This document shows, piece after piece, positions 1 to 10,467 of a stretch of DNA of 64,000 nucleotides. The first letter of the stretch is position 1, and every line of letters starts with the position of its first letter. The notes under the pieces were generated by a model that saw only the letters and a list, made by a program, of their open reading frames with translations, made no database searches and was not told the DNA's origin. Origin of the DNA: Blastocystis hominis (lineage: Eukaryota > Sar > Bigyra > Opalinata > Blastocystidae); NCBI RefSeq assembly GCF_000151665.1, contig NW_013171833.1, forward strand, positions 118,597 to 182,596, in the 5' to 3' direction. Both the position numbers and the translations under genes were made by a program.

Positions 1-112
1 GTTGCGAAATGGAATGAAATGAAATGGAATGGAATGGCGAATTGCCTGTCCTCTATTTTTATATTCTATTTGGTTCATAATGGTTTGCTCCATGATTCCT
101 GTCGTATTTCAT
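1..112 (+). other. possible 3' end of an upstream gene
   Basis: The octamer TGTTTGTT at 117-124 marks a gene end. A frame open from the window edge would stop as T(112)+AA, 4 nt before the octamer, as in other genes here. The peptide (ending ..HDSCRIS) is not recognised, and the stretch could equally be 3' untranslated sequence. Confidence 0.25.
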
Positions 113-116
113 TTTT

Positions 117-124
117 TGTTTGTT
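117..124 (+). terminator. TGTTTGTT poly(A)-site motif
   Basis: Perfect octamer 7 bp before the SWC4 start codon. It most likely ends the gene that lies mainly left of the window. Confidence 0.6.
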
Positions 125-131
125 GCAACTC

Positions 132-1526
132 ATGGAAGCTCTGCTTTCGACGCTTGCATTTCGGAGAGTTCCTACCGTGGAAAGAACAAAGAAACGGAGG
201 AAAGAGGAGCAGGATTCGGAGCAAGTTTCGAGGAAGCGTCCCAAACTTCTCGAAGACATTCTCTCCGGAGAGAACCCTCCGACCTTAGTTCCTTCCTACA
301 CATCTAAAGGTGTGACGTGCAATTTGGCTTGTTTCTGTAGGAATCAATATGAACAAGGAAAAGGCTGGGAAATGGGAGCTGGCTCCCATTCCTCTAGCCG
401 GTCATGACAAAATTGACGAAGTAGTTTACTGGAGACGTGTTGGAAGTCCTCCGGCCGTGGCTCCGACGGATATCCCTCTCCACCCCACATGTATTATAGA
501 ATATACGGGTACGCCCCTCTCTTTTCATGTTCTGGGAAGATGCCGAATTCGAAGAGATCCGCACAAAAATCCCATCCCTGAACAAGGTCGATGCGGACCG
601 TTTATTCAATTTATGCCGGAGGTTCACTCCATCTTGTAATCCTTGATCCTAGCTACAATCTCCGCTGGCCTGCGATCGTGACGATGTTCTCCGCCGAGAA
701 CAGCAACGCGACCCTCGAGATCTGCCAAGACCACTTCATGGCCGTGACCCATGCGATCTTCGACCTGCGCAGCAAGCACAACTACCAGCGCACCAACGAA
801 GAAGAGCTCCTCTACTGCCGCAAGTGGGTTCCTCTCTGTGCTCCTGACTGGCAGCTTCGACCGCTCGCTGGTGAAGAACCACCGCTTTTTAAAAGACATT
901 ATCTTCCAAACGAGCAGCCTTTTAGACGACGCCGAGCGCGAATTGGAGGCGCAGATCGACGACATCAACGCGCTCATCAACCGAATCGGCAACGTGGAGC
1001 CCGCGGAAGGGCCCAGCCGCTACGACAACCTCGACTCGGTGCTCACCATCGCGAAAGGTCCGGTCGATCAAACCCCGATCACTCCCAGAACCGCCTGTGT
1101 ACCTCAAGCGGACCGCTGGCGTCTCGCTGCGCAGCGCCCGATTCGATAATAAAGTGCGTGTGGGTGCTAGGATTGTCGGTAGATCGCGACGACGTTCTTT
1201 GCAGACAACACGCAGGAGCGTCTGAACGCGATTCTGTGCAAACTGAACGTGCAGATTCCGCGGATGGCCACGCGGAGGATCTGCGATACGCTCGACCGAC
1301 TCAAGCAGGACATTCTGAAGCTCGTGTTGTTGAGAGTGGGAGGAGAGGAGAGAGAGGTGAGGAGTAGAAGTATCTGGCGCAGAATGAGGCCGTCATGCCG
1401 ACGCCCATGCCGATGATGTATCAGAACGCGGATACGAAGGTGCAGAAAGGGAGGAGAGGTGATGAGTAGAAGAAGAGGAAGAGCGCGATGGCATATTCGG
1501 GCGTAACGAAGTCGTACAATCGATGA
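132..1526 (+). CDS. SWC4: SWC4/DMAP1-like chromatin subunit (SANT domain)
   Basis: Nine exons joined across eight introns of 29-32 bp (310-340, 509-539, 622-652, 824-854, 1058-1088, 1154-1182, 1336-1367, 1440-1469) give about 385 residues. The N-terminus is basic. A segment like the DMAP1 pre-SANT region follows (KWELAPIPL..VVYWRRV), then the SANT helices (VDADRLFNLCRSYNLRWPAIV), a coiled-coil stretch, the DMAP1 signature GVSLRSARF and a C-terminal helix (LNAILCKLNVQIPR..LDRLKQDILKLVLL). In yeast and animals this protein belongs to the NuA4 acetyltransferase and SWR1/SRCAP H2A.Z-exchange complexes in the nucleus. The ATG at 132 is the first in frame after the upstream poly(A) motif. The encoded TGA is followed 2 nt later by TGTTTGTT; cleavage after its T would yield UAA instead. 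Identification is from memory of the family. Confidence 0.85.
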
Positions 1527-1528
1527 TC

Positions 1529-1536
1529 TGTTTGTT
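1529..1536 (+). terminator. TGTTTGTT poly(A)-site motif of SWC4
   Basis: Perfect octamer. The T of the stop codon (1524) lies exactly 4 nt upstream, the same spacing as at TMEM43, URI and ORC2. The next gene starts 20 bp downstream. Confidence 0.8.
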
Positions 1537-1556
1537 TCAGAAATTTTGTGCATTTC

Positions 1557-3094
1557 ATGGCAGAAACGCAGAAAGAGGAAGTTAAAACCGAAGAAATGAA
1601 GCAGAACGGAATGGGGTGGGGTATAGAGAGGGATGGAGGCTAATGTCGTAGCTTGGGCCAATTCGTTCTGGAGACACTGGGGTTTGTTTTGATATTAATC
1701 GGGGTAAACTATCTTATCTTCCAAGAACGCATTTTGGGAGATAAGGCTGCAGAGATTGAAAACTATGTAAATCAAGCTGTATTCGTGTTGTCGAGCATCG
1801 AAGTGTAGTATATCCTTCCGGATGACAATCGTACCCGGAATTTGTATGATCGTCACATTGTGATGCTTTATTCAATGCATGTGAAGGTATAATTCTGAGT
1901 AGAGTGTAATGGTACAGCCACATCCTCACCATTCTCTTCGCGAGGAGGAGTTTGATCTCAACTTTGGAAATCAATTGCGTGTTCGTCGTATTACCGAGTA
2001 TTGTCAATGGAGTGAGGTATTGTTTTTTTAAGTTCAATAGAGTTAATGTCATAGGTGAAGAATGCTGACGGGACTGTTTCGTATGAGAAAGGCTGGGTTG
2101 ATCACCTGTACTGCTCAAACGACTCTACACAATTTGTAGCATTTCCTCCGACGATTTCGTAGACGAAGAGCACCACGTCAACATTGATCGTGATCCCTTC
2201 CCTTCTCGCGTTTCTGTTCCGCGCCGCATTCTCATCGGCTCCTACGTAGTCGATCCACCCTTTTTCAACCACACAGTAGACACTTCGAATTCAGGGTTCA
2301 TGCTGCTAGCACACTTTCACAAATCGCTATGAGGCGACGAGTTTTTCCACACAATACGTTCCATCTAGCACGAAAAAGCATGGATTCCTCTATGTTAGCA
2401 AATACTGGTACTATAGCAGCATTCGCGATGTAGGCCGCACCGATAAGCTAGGAAGGCAAAACATGACGATTTTAACAGATGAAGAGGAAGAAAAGTGGGA
2501 TGCGGAATGTATGGTGGGAGATATTCGTGTTGGCTTCGAAACGGAGCGCATGCCGTTCGAGGTGACAGTGTACGGAATTCAGAACGATTACCGCATCATG
2601 CCGATCCGAAAAGACGGAAAGGCGCACTACATTTTGTTTGAATCGAGAGTGTATCCGAAGAATGTTTTATCGTACATCGAGAAGAAGGAGGGGTTGAATA
2701 TTCAAAACTGGCGCTATGTGTGTGCTGTGGCGGTCTTTTTGGGAATGCTGTGCCGCATCTCGGACGCGTGGCCGTTTGAAGTTTGGAATTCCATAAAAAG
2801 GCAGTAAGTTGTAGTACCTTCCGATAGTTCTGCGAGCGCTGGCGTGCGCGGTGCTCTATCCGATGTTCACTTCTCTTGGGTGTAGAGCCGTTCTTTATGG
2901 AGTGCGGGACATGAACGTGTACAAACTGATGCTCTATTTGATTTTGCCGCTGTTGTTGTTCATCTCGCTGAATGTGCTGTTCCGACTGATCAAGATGTAC
3001 CGGTTCGGTCTGAAGGTGCTGCAGGCCCAAAAAGAGAAAGAGAAAGAGAAAGAAAAGGAAAAAGAAAAAGAGGGTACGAAGGAAAAACAAGACT
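1557..3094 (+). CDS. TMEM43: TMEM43 (LUMA)-family membrane protein
   Basis: Exons separated by introns of about 27-38 bp. The chosen start gives MAETQKEEVKTEEMKQNG and, after a 36-bp intron, the first membrane helix (GFVLILIGVNYLIF). Family landmarks follow: a region like 'LRRHVEMYQW' (QLRVRRITEYCQWSE), the segment VGDIRVGFETERMPFEV..YRIMPI matching VGDLRVSF..VTVI..LVPF of TMEM43, then helices WRYVCAVAVFLGMLC, a second segment around 2850-2900 and YLILPLLLFISLNVLF. The tail is Lys/Glu repeats (KEKEKEK). In animals the protein sits in the ER and inner nuclear membrane; here location is inferred. No stop is encoded before the octamer at 3099. T(3094) of a TGG codon followed by poly(A) would give UAA; genomic read-through would only stop at 3123. 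Confidence 0.75.
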
Positions 3095-3098
3095 GGAC

Positions 3099-3106
3099 TG
3101 TTTGTG
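3099..3106 (+). terminator. TGTTTGTG poly(A)-site motif (one mismatch)
   Basis: Sits 4 nt behind T(3094), so cleavage there would create the stop codon of the TMEM43-like gene. Confidence 0.65.
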
Positions 3107-3227
3107 TTGAAACGTTCTGGTGATAGTATTTTTGCGAGCTCTATCCTCCTATTGTCGGTAGAAGCATTTCTTCACTTAGAGACATCGCAAAGACCGTGTT
3201 TTACTGCACTTTTTCGAAATTAAACGA

Positions 3228-6081
3228 ATGGTGGGTACGGAGTCCGAGATTTAACCATGTAGAATAACCCGTATAGTATAGAAAATAATGATAGTTATCA
3301 GGCAACTTTGAGTGGACGTAACGACAGTTCTATTTCTGGTGAGTACTCTTTCTTTCCCACTGAGCGCCGGTATGAACCATACATGTACGAACGGTATCCG
3401 CATAATGTAGTCCCTCGAAAGAAGAAGATTATTGTGTAGCCTTATTCCCCTCTCCACTACCCTGAAACTGCTGGAATCGATATGTATTTTGATTGTACAC
3501 GCTCGGAATCTAGAAATTACATTCCCTTCCAACAACAACAGCAATTTCGTTCCCCTCAGCCGTATTCTCAGGTAACTTCAATCCCTCGAGATCGCTATCC
3601 TTACTATTCCTACCCAGAACACCATAATCCTAATTTCCGCCTTCCTCCCTCTCCCAACCCAATTTCATATTCTCAAACCAGAATATCACCCAACCCATCC
3701 TACCGACAACCGTACAACTCTTCGTATTCTCCCCTTCCTACCCCCTCTCCTAATCATCGTCCTCATCATCCTCATCCTCCTCATTTCGAATCTTCTCTTT
3801 GGGAAGACGATTCCCCTTTTCTGCACCCTTTTCCCGCGGAACCCGCTCCCTACCCTCCCTATCCTCCCTCCCAGCGTGTGGTCCCGCCTTACTCCGTCCC
3901 TCCAACCCGCCATCGCCCCTCCGACTATCCCCCCTATGCATCAAATCCGCCGTCAAGATCCTCAAATCCGCCACCTAGATCCTCAAATCCGCCGTCAAGA
4001 TCTTCAAATCCGCCGTCAAGATCCTCAAATCCGCCGTCAAGATCTTCAAATCCGCCGTCAAGATCTTCAAATCCGCCACCGAGATCCTCAAATCCGCATT
4101 CGGCGGCTGGCGGCGAGTGCGGGAAATCGACGTGGAAGTCGGGTCTGCCGCGCCAGCAAGTGGAGCAGGCGAACGACTTTAAGAAACGCGGTCAATTGGA
4201 GGAGGCGCTGCGTGTCTACCAGGAACTGTGTCTCGAGTATCCGACCAATTATCTGGCCTGGCAGGACTGGTCGCGCTGCTATTTCGACCAGGGTCTGATC
4301 AGCAAGAGCCGAGAGGTGCTGCTGCAGGGCCTGCAGTGCATTCCGGACAGCGAGGCCTTGCTGAGCCGGCTGGTCAAGGCCGAGGAGCGTCTGCGGAACG
4401 TGCAGGGCGTGATCGCGGGCGCGGATCGGTTCATGAGCCTGCCCGGCGTGTACAACGAGCGAGATCGCATCGAGATCGCGCTGGTGGTGGCGAAGATGGG
4501 CTGCCAGTACAAGGCAGCGGAGCTGTTCGAGCGACTGCTGCGGACGAAGCAGCTGCAGCCGCAGCAGCCGATCTATCTGGACTACATCCGCTTCGTGTTC
4601 AAGGCGGAGGACTACCAGAAGGGCTTGCAGCTCCTGAAAGCGGTGCTGAACAAGCAGGTGCGGCAGGAAACGTTCTGGTTCTTCTCCTTCTCGGTGTTCG
4701 AGCAGCACCACACGTTCGCCTGCCGCCGCGGAGACATCCGTTCCCGCGCCAACAATAGCGAATTGGAGGGATATTTGGAGCGCGCGGAGAAGTGTCTCGC
4801 CAAGGAGCACTACTGGAAGATGAACTACGTCGCCGCGCAGGCGCATCTCCGCTCGTTCACGCACATCCGCCTCTGGACGCGCGCCAAAAAGCGACGACTG
4901 CGGTCCTACTGCGAGGTCTACCCCGCGGTAATCCGGGTCTGCTTCGACTCGCTGCGCCGCTGCGTGGAGTTCTGCGAGGACGACCACAAGTGGAAGGTGT
5001 GGATTTTGGCGGGCCGCGTGCAGGCGCTGGCGGGGAATCGTCGGTCCGCGATCCGAGTAGGCGTTCGGAGGAGCTACCAAGCAGTGTTTGATGCGGAGCA
5101 CGGAGTTCGCGCCGTCGCAGAGCGTCCACGCGGTGTCTCTGGAGCTGTCGCGCATTCTGGACTTCATTGGGCGGCAGGGCGAAGCGAGCCGCGTGATCCA
5201 GTGGAACATGCGGCGCTTCCCCGACGAGTGGAAGCTGGTTTTGGAGCGAGTGAACCAGCTCTTCCGCGAGAACCGCGCGCTGGACGCGTACCATTTATGC
5301 ATCGACTCGCTGCGCCGCGATCCCACCGCGGGTCGTTTGTGGTCCTCCTTCATCCAAATCGCTCACCAGTATTTTCTTTCTTTCTCTCTCTCTCACTCAC
5401 GCAGATTGTTCGGCCCCTCCGCGGCGCTCCGGCAGTTCTACGCGGCGCTCAAGTTCGTGGCGCGCTCCGGCGAGGTCTGGTGCGAGGGCGCGCGCGTCTT
5501 CCTCAACCCCACCTCCCGGCATTTCAGCCCGCGCAACGCGCAGCGCTGCCTCATGTTCGCCGTCCACTTCACTCCGCAATACGGTGACTCCTTCATCGAG
5601 GTTTCTCCGTTTCCACGATTCTATCTAGGCGATCCGGCTCTCCATGATCCTCTCCGACGAGCTGCTCGCCTTCGGCCAGAGCAACAACCCCTGCTTCCTC
5701 TCCGCTCTGCTCATAGCCCGCGATTATCAGCCGATTTTGACGCGCTGCGTCTACGTCGATCCCAACTACGGCTCCTGCTGGTTCCGCGCCAAGTTTTTCC
5801 CGCTGGGCAGTGCCCAGGAGGTCGCGCTGCGCGCGGTGAAGTACACGGCGCAGAGGGTCGCGATTGCGGCCAACGTGTATTATGACGCGCTGCTGGGGCT
5901 GGCGAAAAACGCGGGGAAAGCGGGAAAAGCGAGGGAGGGCGAGGGAATGGAGGGAACCGCGGCGCGCGGAGCGCAGTTTTCGTATGCGTTCCCGCCGTAT
6001 CAGATGGTGGTGTCGCGCGAGACGATGCCTGTGGGGAAGAAATTGAAGATTCTGTTTGGAACGAGCCAATTTGAGGCGTAA
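3228..6081 (+). CDS. proline-rich TPR/HAT-like helical repeat protein
   Basis: The ATG is followed directly by a 32-bp intron (3231-3262). Further introns lie at 3407-3439, 5057-5084, 5369-5404 and 5601-5628. The first ~280 residues are low complexity (Pro, Tyr, Ser), ending in a 7-residue repeat SNPPSRS encoded by a 21-bp tandem repeat. After that come ~600 residues of helix-turn-helix repeats of TPR or HAT type, e.g. ANDFKKRGQLEEALRVYQEL, LLQGLQCIPDSEALLSRLVK and DYQKGLQLLKAVLNKQ, and a conserved-looking C-terminus ending in KKLKILFGTSQFEA. Total about 900 residues. I do not recognise the family; RNA-processing proteins often carry such repeats, but that is only a possibility. The open frames on the minus strand of this GC-rich region are shadows. 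Confidence 0.7.
3940..4100 (+). repeat. 21-bp coding tandem repeat (SNPPSRS)n
   Basis: About eight copies of a 21-bp unit (core tcaaatccgccgtcaagat) with single-base variants. All stay in frame, giving Arg-Ser-Ser-Asn-Pro-Pro-(Ser/Pro) repeats. Confidence 0.9.
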
Positions 6082-6167
6082 TGGGGATGCAAGGGAAGGG
6101 CTCGGGTGTTTTGCTCGGGTCGGCAGGGATTCTGATTCTATGGAAAATGTAATGTTTTTTCTTGGAC

Positions 6168-6175
6168 TGTTTGTT
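6168..6175 (+). terminator. TGTTTGTT poly(A)-site motif
   Basis: Perfect octamer 86 bp behind the encoded TAA of the TPR-like gene and 59 bp before the next start codon. Confidence 0.7.
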
Positions 6176-6234
6176 GAATCCTGTTAGGGAGTTTCTTTGA
6201 TTACCGTTACTTTTACAAAAACGTGTTCGGACTA

Positions 6235-7150
6235 TGGAAGTATCTTCTACCGCGCCTGCTATGTCTTCGGGACGTCTCCTGAAGAGTGAACCTCGGAAGG
6301 GGCGTTCCATCTCGGAAGATCGGATAAAGTTTATTGAGGAAGAATACGATGTCACTCCATTGCGAGCTCATTACGTTGTAGTATCTTTCCGTTGAGATTG
6401 CAGCTTGGTTGTCTCAACTCTTGGGGAAGGAGATTGATTCGAATTTGGCAGAATCGCTGAAGAGTGGTGTGGTAGTGATGTGGATTCGAAGTAATAAAAG
6501 TAGGCTTTGTGTGAAGTGGTGAAACATTGTCTTCCTTCCGTCGAAATTGGCAAATATCATGAAAGCGAAGGTAGCTGAGTCGTAGCGCTGCTATTTGTAC
6601 TAGATAAGAATTCGTTTTATGCGCGAGATAATCTGACAATCTTTGCAAAGTGTTGCCAGAGCATGGGGATCGATGCAAACGATTGTGTGAGTGTTTCAAT
6701 GTTTGATCGTGGGGATGTAGGATTCATAAATGTGGTTATCACTCGAATAGAAGAAGCAAATTGTGAACGCTTTGCTTCATTTTGCATTAGCAGGAATCAA
6801 ATTTGGCCTTAAACCGATTTCTATCAAGGACAAAGATCGTGTGCAGTCGTGTAGGTTATTTTTTTAAATATTGTGTGTGATAATCATAGTTGTTGAATCC
6901 ATGCCGGAAGATGTGGTGAAAGGGCTTCGCGAAATGGTGGAAGATGCAGAGACAACCAAAGCAACTGAAGCAGCCGAAGGAACAACGAAGGAACAAGTCG
7001 TTGAAAAGGAATGGGGTACGCGATGTAACATGGTAATTTAGAGTGTAGACAGCAGTGATGATAGAAATGTAATTATTCTGATCGCTTTTATGTTTCTTGT
7101 GTTGATTGGAATGTTTTATATTGCGTCCGTGTTGGAAAAGGGAATGCAGT
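6235..7150 (+). CDS. calponin-homology (CH) domain protein with C-terminal membrane anchor
   Basis: Joining exons across introns of 31-41 bp (donors near 6340, 6470, 6562, 6718, 6850, 7015) gives about 220 residues. A single CH domain is evident: EIAAWLSQLLGKEIDSNLAE, then SLKSGVALCEVVKHCLP, FYARDNLTIFAKCCQSMGI, MFDRGDKKQIVNALLHFAL. This type (transgelin/calponin/IQGAP-like) usually binds or regulates actin. A Glu/Thr-rich linker follows, then one hydrophobic helix (VIILIAFMFLVLIGMFYIA) about ten residues from the end, which would anchor the protein in a membrane facing the cytosol. The last codon is T(7150), 4 nt before a TGTTTGTT copy at 7155, giving UAA after polyadenylation. Genomic read-through would stop at 7188. 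Confidence 0.7.
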
Positions 7151-7162
7151 TGTTTGTTTGTT
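7151..7162 (+). terminator. overlapping TGTTTGTT poly(A) motifs
   Basis: Two overlapping octamers (7151-7158 and 7155-7162). Only the second places a codon-first T (7150) at the standard 4-nt distance. Confidence 0.65.
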
Positions 7163-7339
7163 TGAAAAATAGAAGAAATGGAATATAGGAAGGATATTGA
7201 GAGGAAAAAGATATGGATAAATTATAATAAAAATAGTGAGAAATTCTGGAATATCTTATGTTCATTTGACACATAACATTTAGATATATTATAATATCAT
7301 TTTTTGGTAATAACTATCTATTCTATTCAATAATTGAAA

Positions 7340-10300
7340 ATGGTAGTGGTACACAACGGTTTGTAATTTGAGGATGGTCCTGATAATTAGATATTATGCA
7401 TCATGCAAAGGAATCAAGGTATTTGCTGAGTGATTATGTGAGTGGTAAACGAATGAGAGCCAAAATTGGTGGAGTAGAATATGAAATCCAAACATACCAA
7501 GGGAAACACTCAAACGAGTATTTATTGAGCGAACTAAGAGATGGAAAGATAGAAGGTCGTTGCCAATTATTCAAGCATGGCATTTTATATTTAGCGTGGA
7601 CAATGAAAAATGGAAAACGAGAGGGAGAAATAACTGAATACTGGGATGGTAAAGTATTGCACAAAGAAAACTGGAATTCGATATTTGGAGAAGATGGAAA
7701 TCGAAGAATGATCGAGAATACGAAAGAAGGGTTGATAATGACAATTCGATGTACAGTGAAGCTTGGAATGAGTTATAAAGAGTACGAAGTGAGAAATGAT
7801 GCAGAAAGTAACGTGAATGCTGAAATAGTGATTTATCGAGGCGGATTTGATAAGGAAATGAATCGCCATGGACATGGAATTGAATATGATATGGAAAGTG
7901 GCAAAGAAAAGCTTGAGGGATATTGGCAAAAGGACAAATTGGTCCAAGTCATTCGTGAGTTTGATGCAGATAGTAACCAAATGATCGAATATGTAGTGAA
8001 TGATAATTTGGAGATATGGAATCGAATTCCTGTATATATTGGAGGATATTGTGAGATGCGAGGAACATTTTTAAGACATGGACTCGGATATTTGATTGAT
8101 GAAAACAATGGAACAGCTATTCGTGAAAGTGAATGGAACTATGGAAAAGAGATGAAGGGAACCGATTTGTATGAAGGATGGTATATGAAAGGATTGCATG
8201 AAAGTATTCGAAGCGTATTGAGGAATAAGAAACCGGAAGAGATGAAGAATGAAACAGATGATGTAATAGGCGACAATATTACAATTAGTAAGAATGAAGA
8301 ATTGATAGTCATTGATAATAAGGTGAATGACTTGGTGATAAGTTCCAATTCTTGTAATGAGTTTAATAAACTTCATTTGAATCAATTTAACTGGCTGCGA
8401 TCAATCGAAATCGGCGATGGATGTTTAGGATCAGTGAAATCATTTGAATTGAAGGGATTGAATCGATTGAAAACTATCAAAATCGGCAAGAATTCATTTA
8501 CGCAGGTAAAGAATAGTAATGGAGATGATGAATCGAAATCATTCCACATATTGAATTGTGAATCATTGGAATCTATTGAAATTGGACAATACAGTTTCAG
8601 TGATTTTGGAGGAGTTTTTGAGTTAAAGAATCTACCACAATTACAATCCATTCAAATTGGGAATATTAACAGCGTTTCTAATCACATGTACAGCAGTGAA
8701 AAGTATTGGTATAACTTCTATTCTTGTTCAATTCTAATTCGAGGTATTGATATTATGGTGCATGTGTAATGATTAGATCTTCCAAATCTACAATCCATTA
8801 AACTAGGTGGAGCTGCATTCGGTAATTCCCAATTGATGAATCTATCCAATTTGATTTCTCTGGAATCAATCGAAATCGGCGATGAATGTTTTGGATCAGT
8901 ACAAACATTCCAAATCGATAGATTGAATCGATTAAAAACTATCAAAATCGGAAGCAATTCATTTACAGATAGAAATGATAATGTTGGAAATGATGAATCG
9001 AAATCATTCCACATATTGAATTGTGAATCATTGGAATCTATTGAAATTGGACAATACAGTTTCAGTGATTTTGGAGGAGACTTTGAGTTGAAGAATCTAC
9101 CACAATTACAATCCATTCAAATTGGGAATATTAACAGCGTTTCTAATCACATGTACAGCAGTGAAAAGTATTGGTATAACTTCTATTCTTGTTCAATACT
9201 AATTCGAGGTATTGATATTATGGTGCATGTGTAATGATTAGATCTTCCAAATCTACAATCCATTAAACTAGGTGATGCTGCATTCGGTAATTCCCAATTG
9301 ATGAATCTATCCAATTTGATTTCTCTGGAATCAATCGAAATCGGCGATGAATGCTTTAAATCTTTGAAACTATTTGAATTGAATGGATTGAGCAGATTAA
9401 AGAGTTTAAAAATAGAGAATAACTCTTTTGACAATACAGAATTGATGAATCTATCCAATTTGATTTCTCTGGAATCAATCGAAATCGGCGATGGATGTTT
9501 TGAATCAGTGAAAACATTCCAAATCGATAGATTGAATCGATTGAAAACTATCAAAATCGGCAAGAATTCATTTACGCAGAAAAAGAATAGTAATGGAGAT
9601 GATGAATCGAAGTCATTCCACATATTGAATTGTGAATCATTGGAATCCATTCAAATTGGTGAATGCAGTTTCAGTGATTTTGGAGGAGACTTTGAATTGA
9701 AGAATTTACCTTTGTTGAAAAGTATTATTATTGGTTCATATTACCAATCAAATTCCTATAGCTATTCATATTTGAGTAACAGCAATTCCAATAGAAGTTA
9801 TTATTACGTCTCACACAGTTTCTATCATAATTCGTTTGTGATTCGAGGTATTGATATGATATTGAATATTTGAATGATGCATAGATCTTCCAAATCTACA
9901 ATTCATTACATTAGGTGATGAGGCATTCTCAGATTCCCTATCAACAATAATTGAAAGTATTGAATGAATTCGAATGAAATGATTGATGTAGATCTTCCAT
10001 CATTACAATCCATTCAACTCGGTGATTGTGCACTTGCTGGAAGAGATGATGATGATTCAACTTCATTGATAATGCGAAGTATGATTGAGATTATTTGAAA
10101 TGATTTGCTTTGTAGATCTTCCAAATCTAACGTCCATTGATTATTATGAAGGATGTTTCCAATCCCCCAGAACAGTGACATTAGAGAGTAGTTCTGAATA
10201 CTGAATACTGATAGTATTTAGATATTCCAAATCTTCAACATGTCAATCGTTATAGAAAAGGAGGATATTACTATAACGATTACCCTCCTTTCCACAAAGT

Positions 10301-10352
10301 TCAACGGAAAACAATTACCAGTATTCCCTCTATTCTCTTGTTCCATTTCTAG
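7340..10352 (+). CDS. MORN-repeat / leucine-rich-repeat protein (copy A)
   Basis: A short first exon (MVVVHN) and a 32-bp intron (7359-7390) lead into a long exon. The N-terminal ~270 residues hold MORN-like repeats (e.g. YRGGFDKEMNRHGHGIEYD, YEGWYMKGLHESIRSVL). From about residue 340 on there are leucine-rich repeats of the BspA-like kind (LRSIEIGDGCLGSVKSFEL, LNRLKTIKIGKNSF). The first ORF stop at 8767 lies inside a predicted 33-bp intron. The LRR part continues through introns at about 8741, 9206, 9846, 9950, 10079 and 10185, all phase 1 and all followed by a codon run for (D/N)-L-P-N/S-L. The total is near 900 residues. No octamer is seen after the TAG at 10350, so the 3' end is less certain. 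Paralogues lie at 38.3, 39.1-41.0 and 42.1 kb. Function unknown. Confidence 0.7.
8461..9272 (+). repeat. tandem duplication of a ~465-bp LRR exon/intron unit
   Basis: The stretch running from the SF-H-ILNCESLESIEIG block through the intron and into the next exon occurs twice with an offset of 465 bp (intron ends at 8775 and 9240) and near-identical sequence, including the intron. A third, more divergent copy follows near 9500-9700. Confidence 0.8.
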
Positions 10353-10418
10353 ATGTCTCACCTACACTTGCCAACCTGTTAAAAAGACAATAGTAATAAT
10401 CCACCAACTGCTTGTTTC

Positions 10419-10426
10419 AACAAACA
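10419..10426 (-). terminator. TGTTTGTT poly(A)-site motif of PFO
   Basis: Seen on the + strand as aacaaaca, 42 bp past the encoded TAA of the PFO gene. Confidence 0.7.
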
Positions 10427-10467
10427 ACGCATTAATTACGATAAACGGACACACAAAATAAGCAAGC

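Noticed and set aside
4088-5353. 421-codon minus-strand frame across the TPR-like gene
   Set aside because: Shadow of a GC-rich coding strand; the + strand has helical repeats, splice sites and a terminator.
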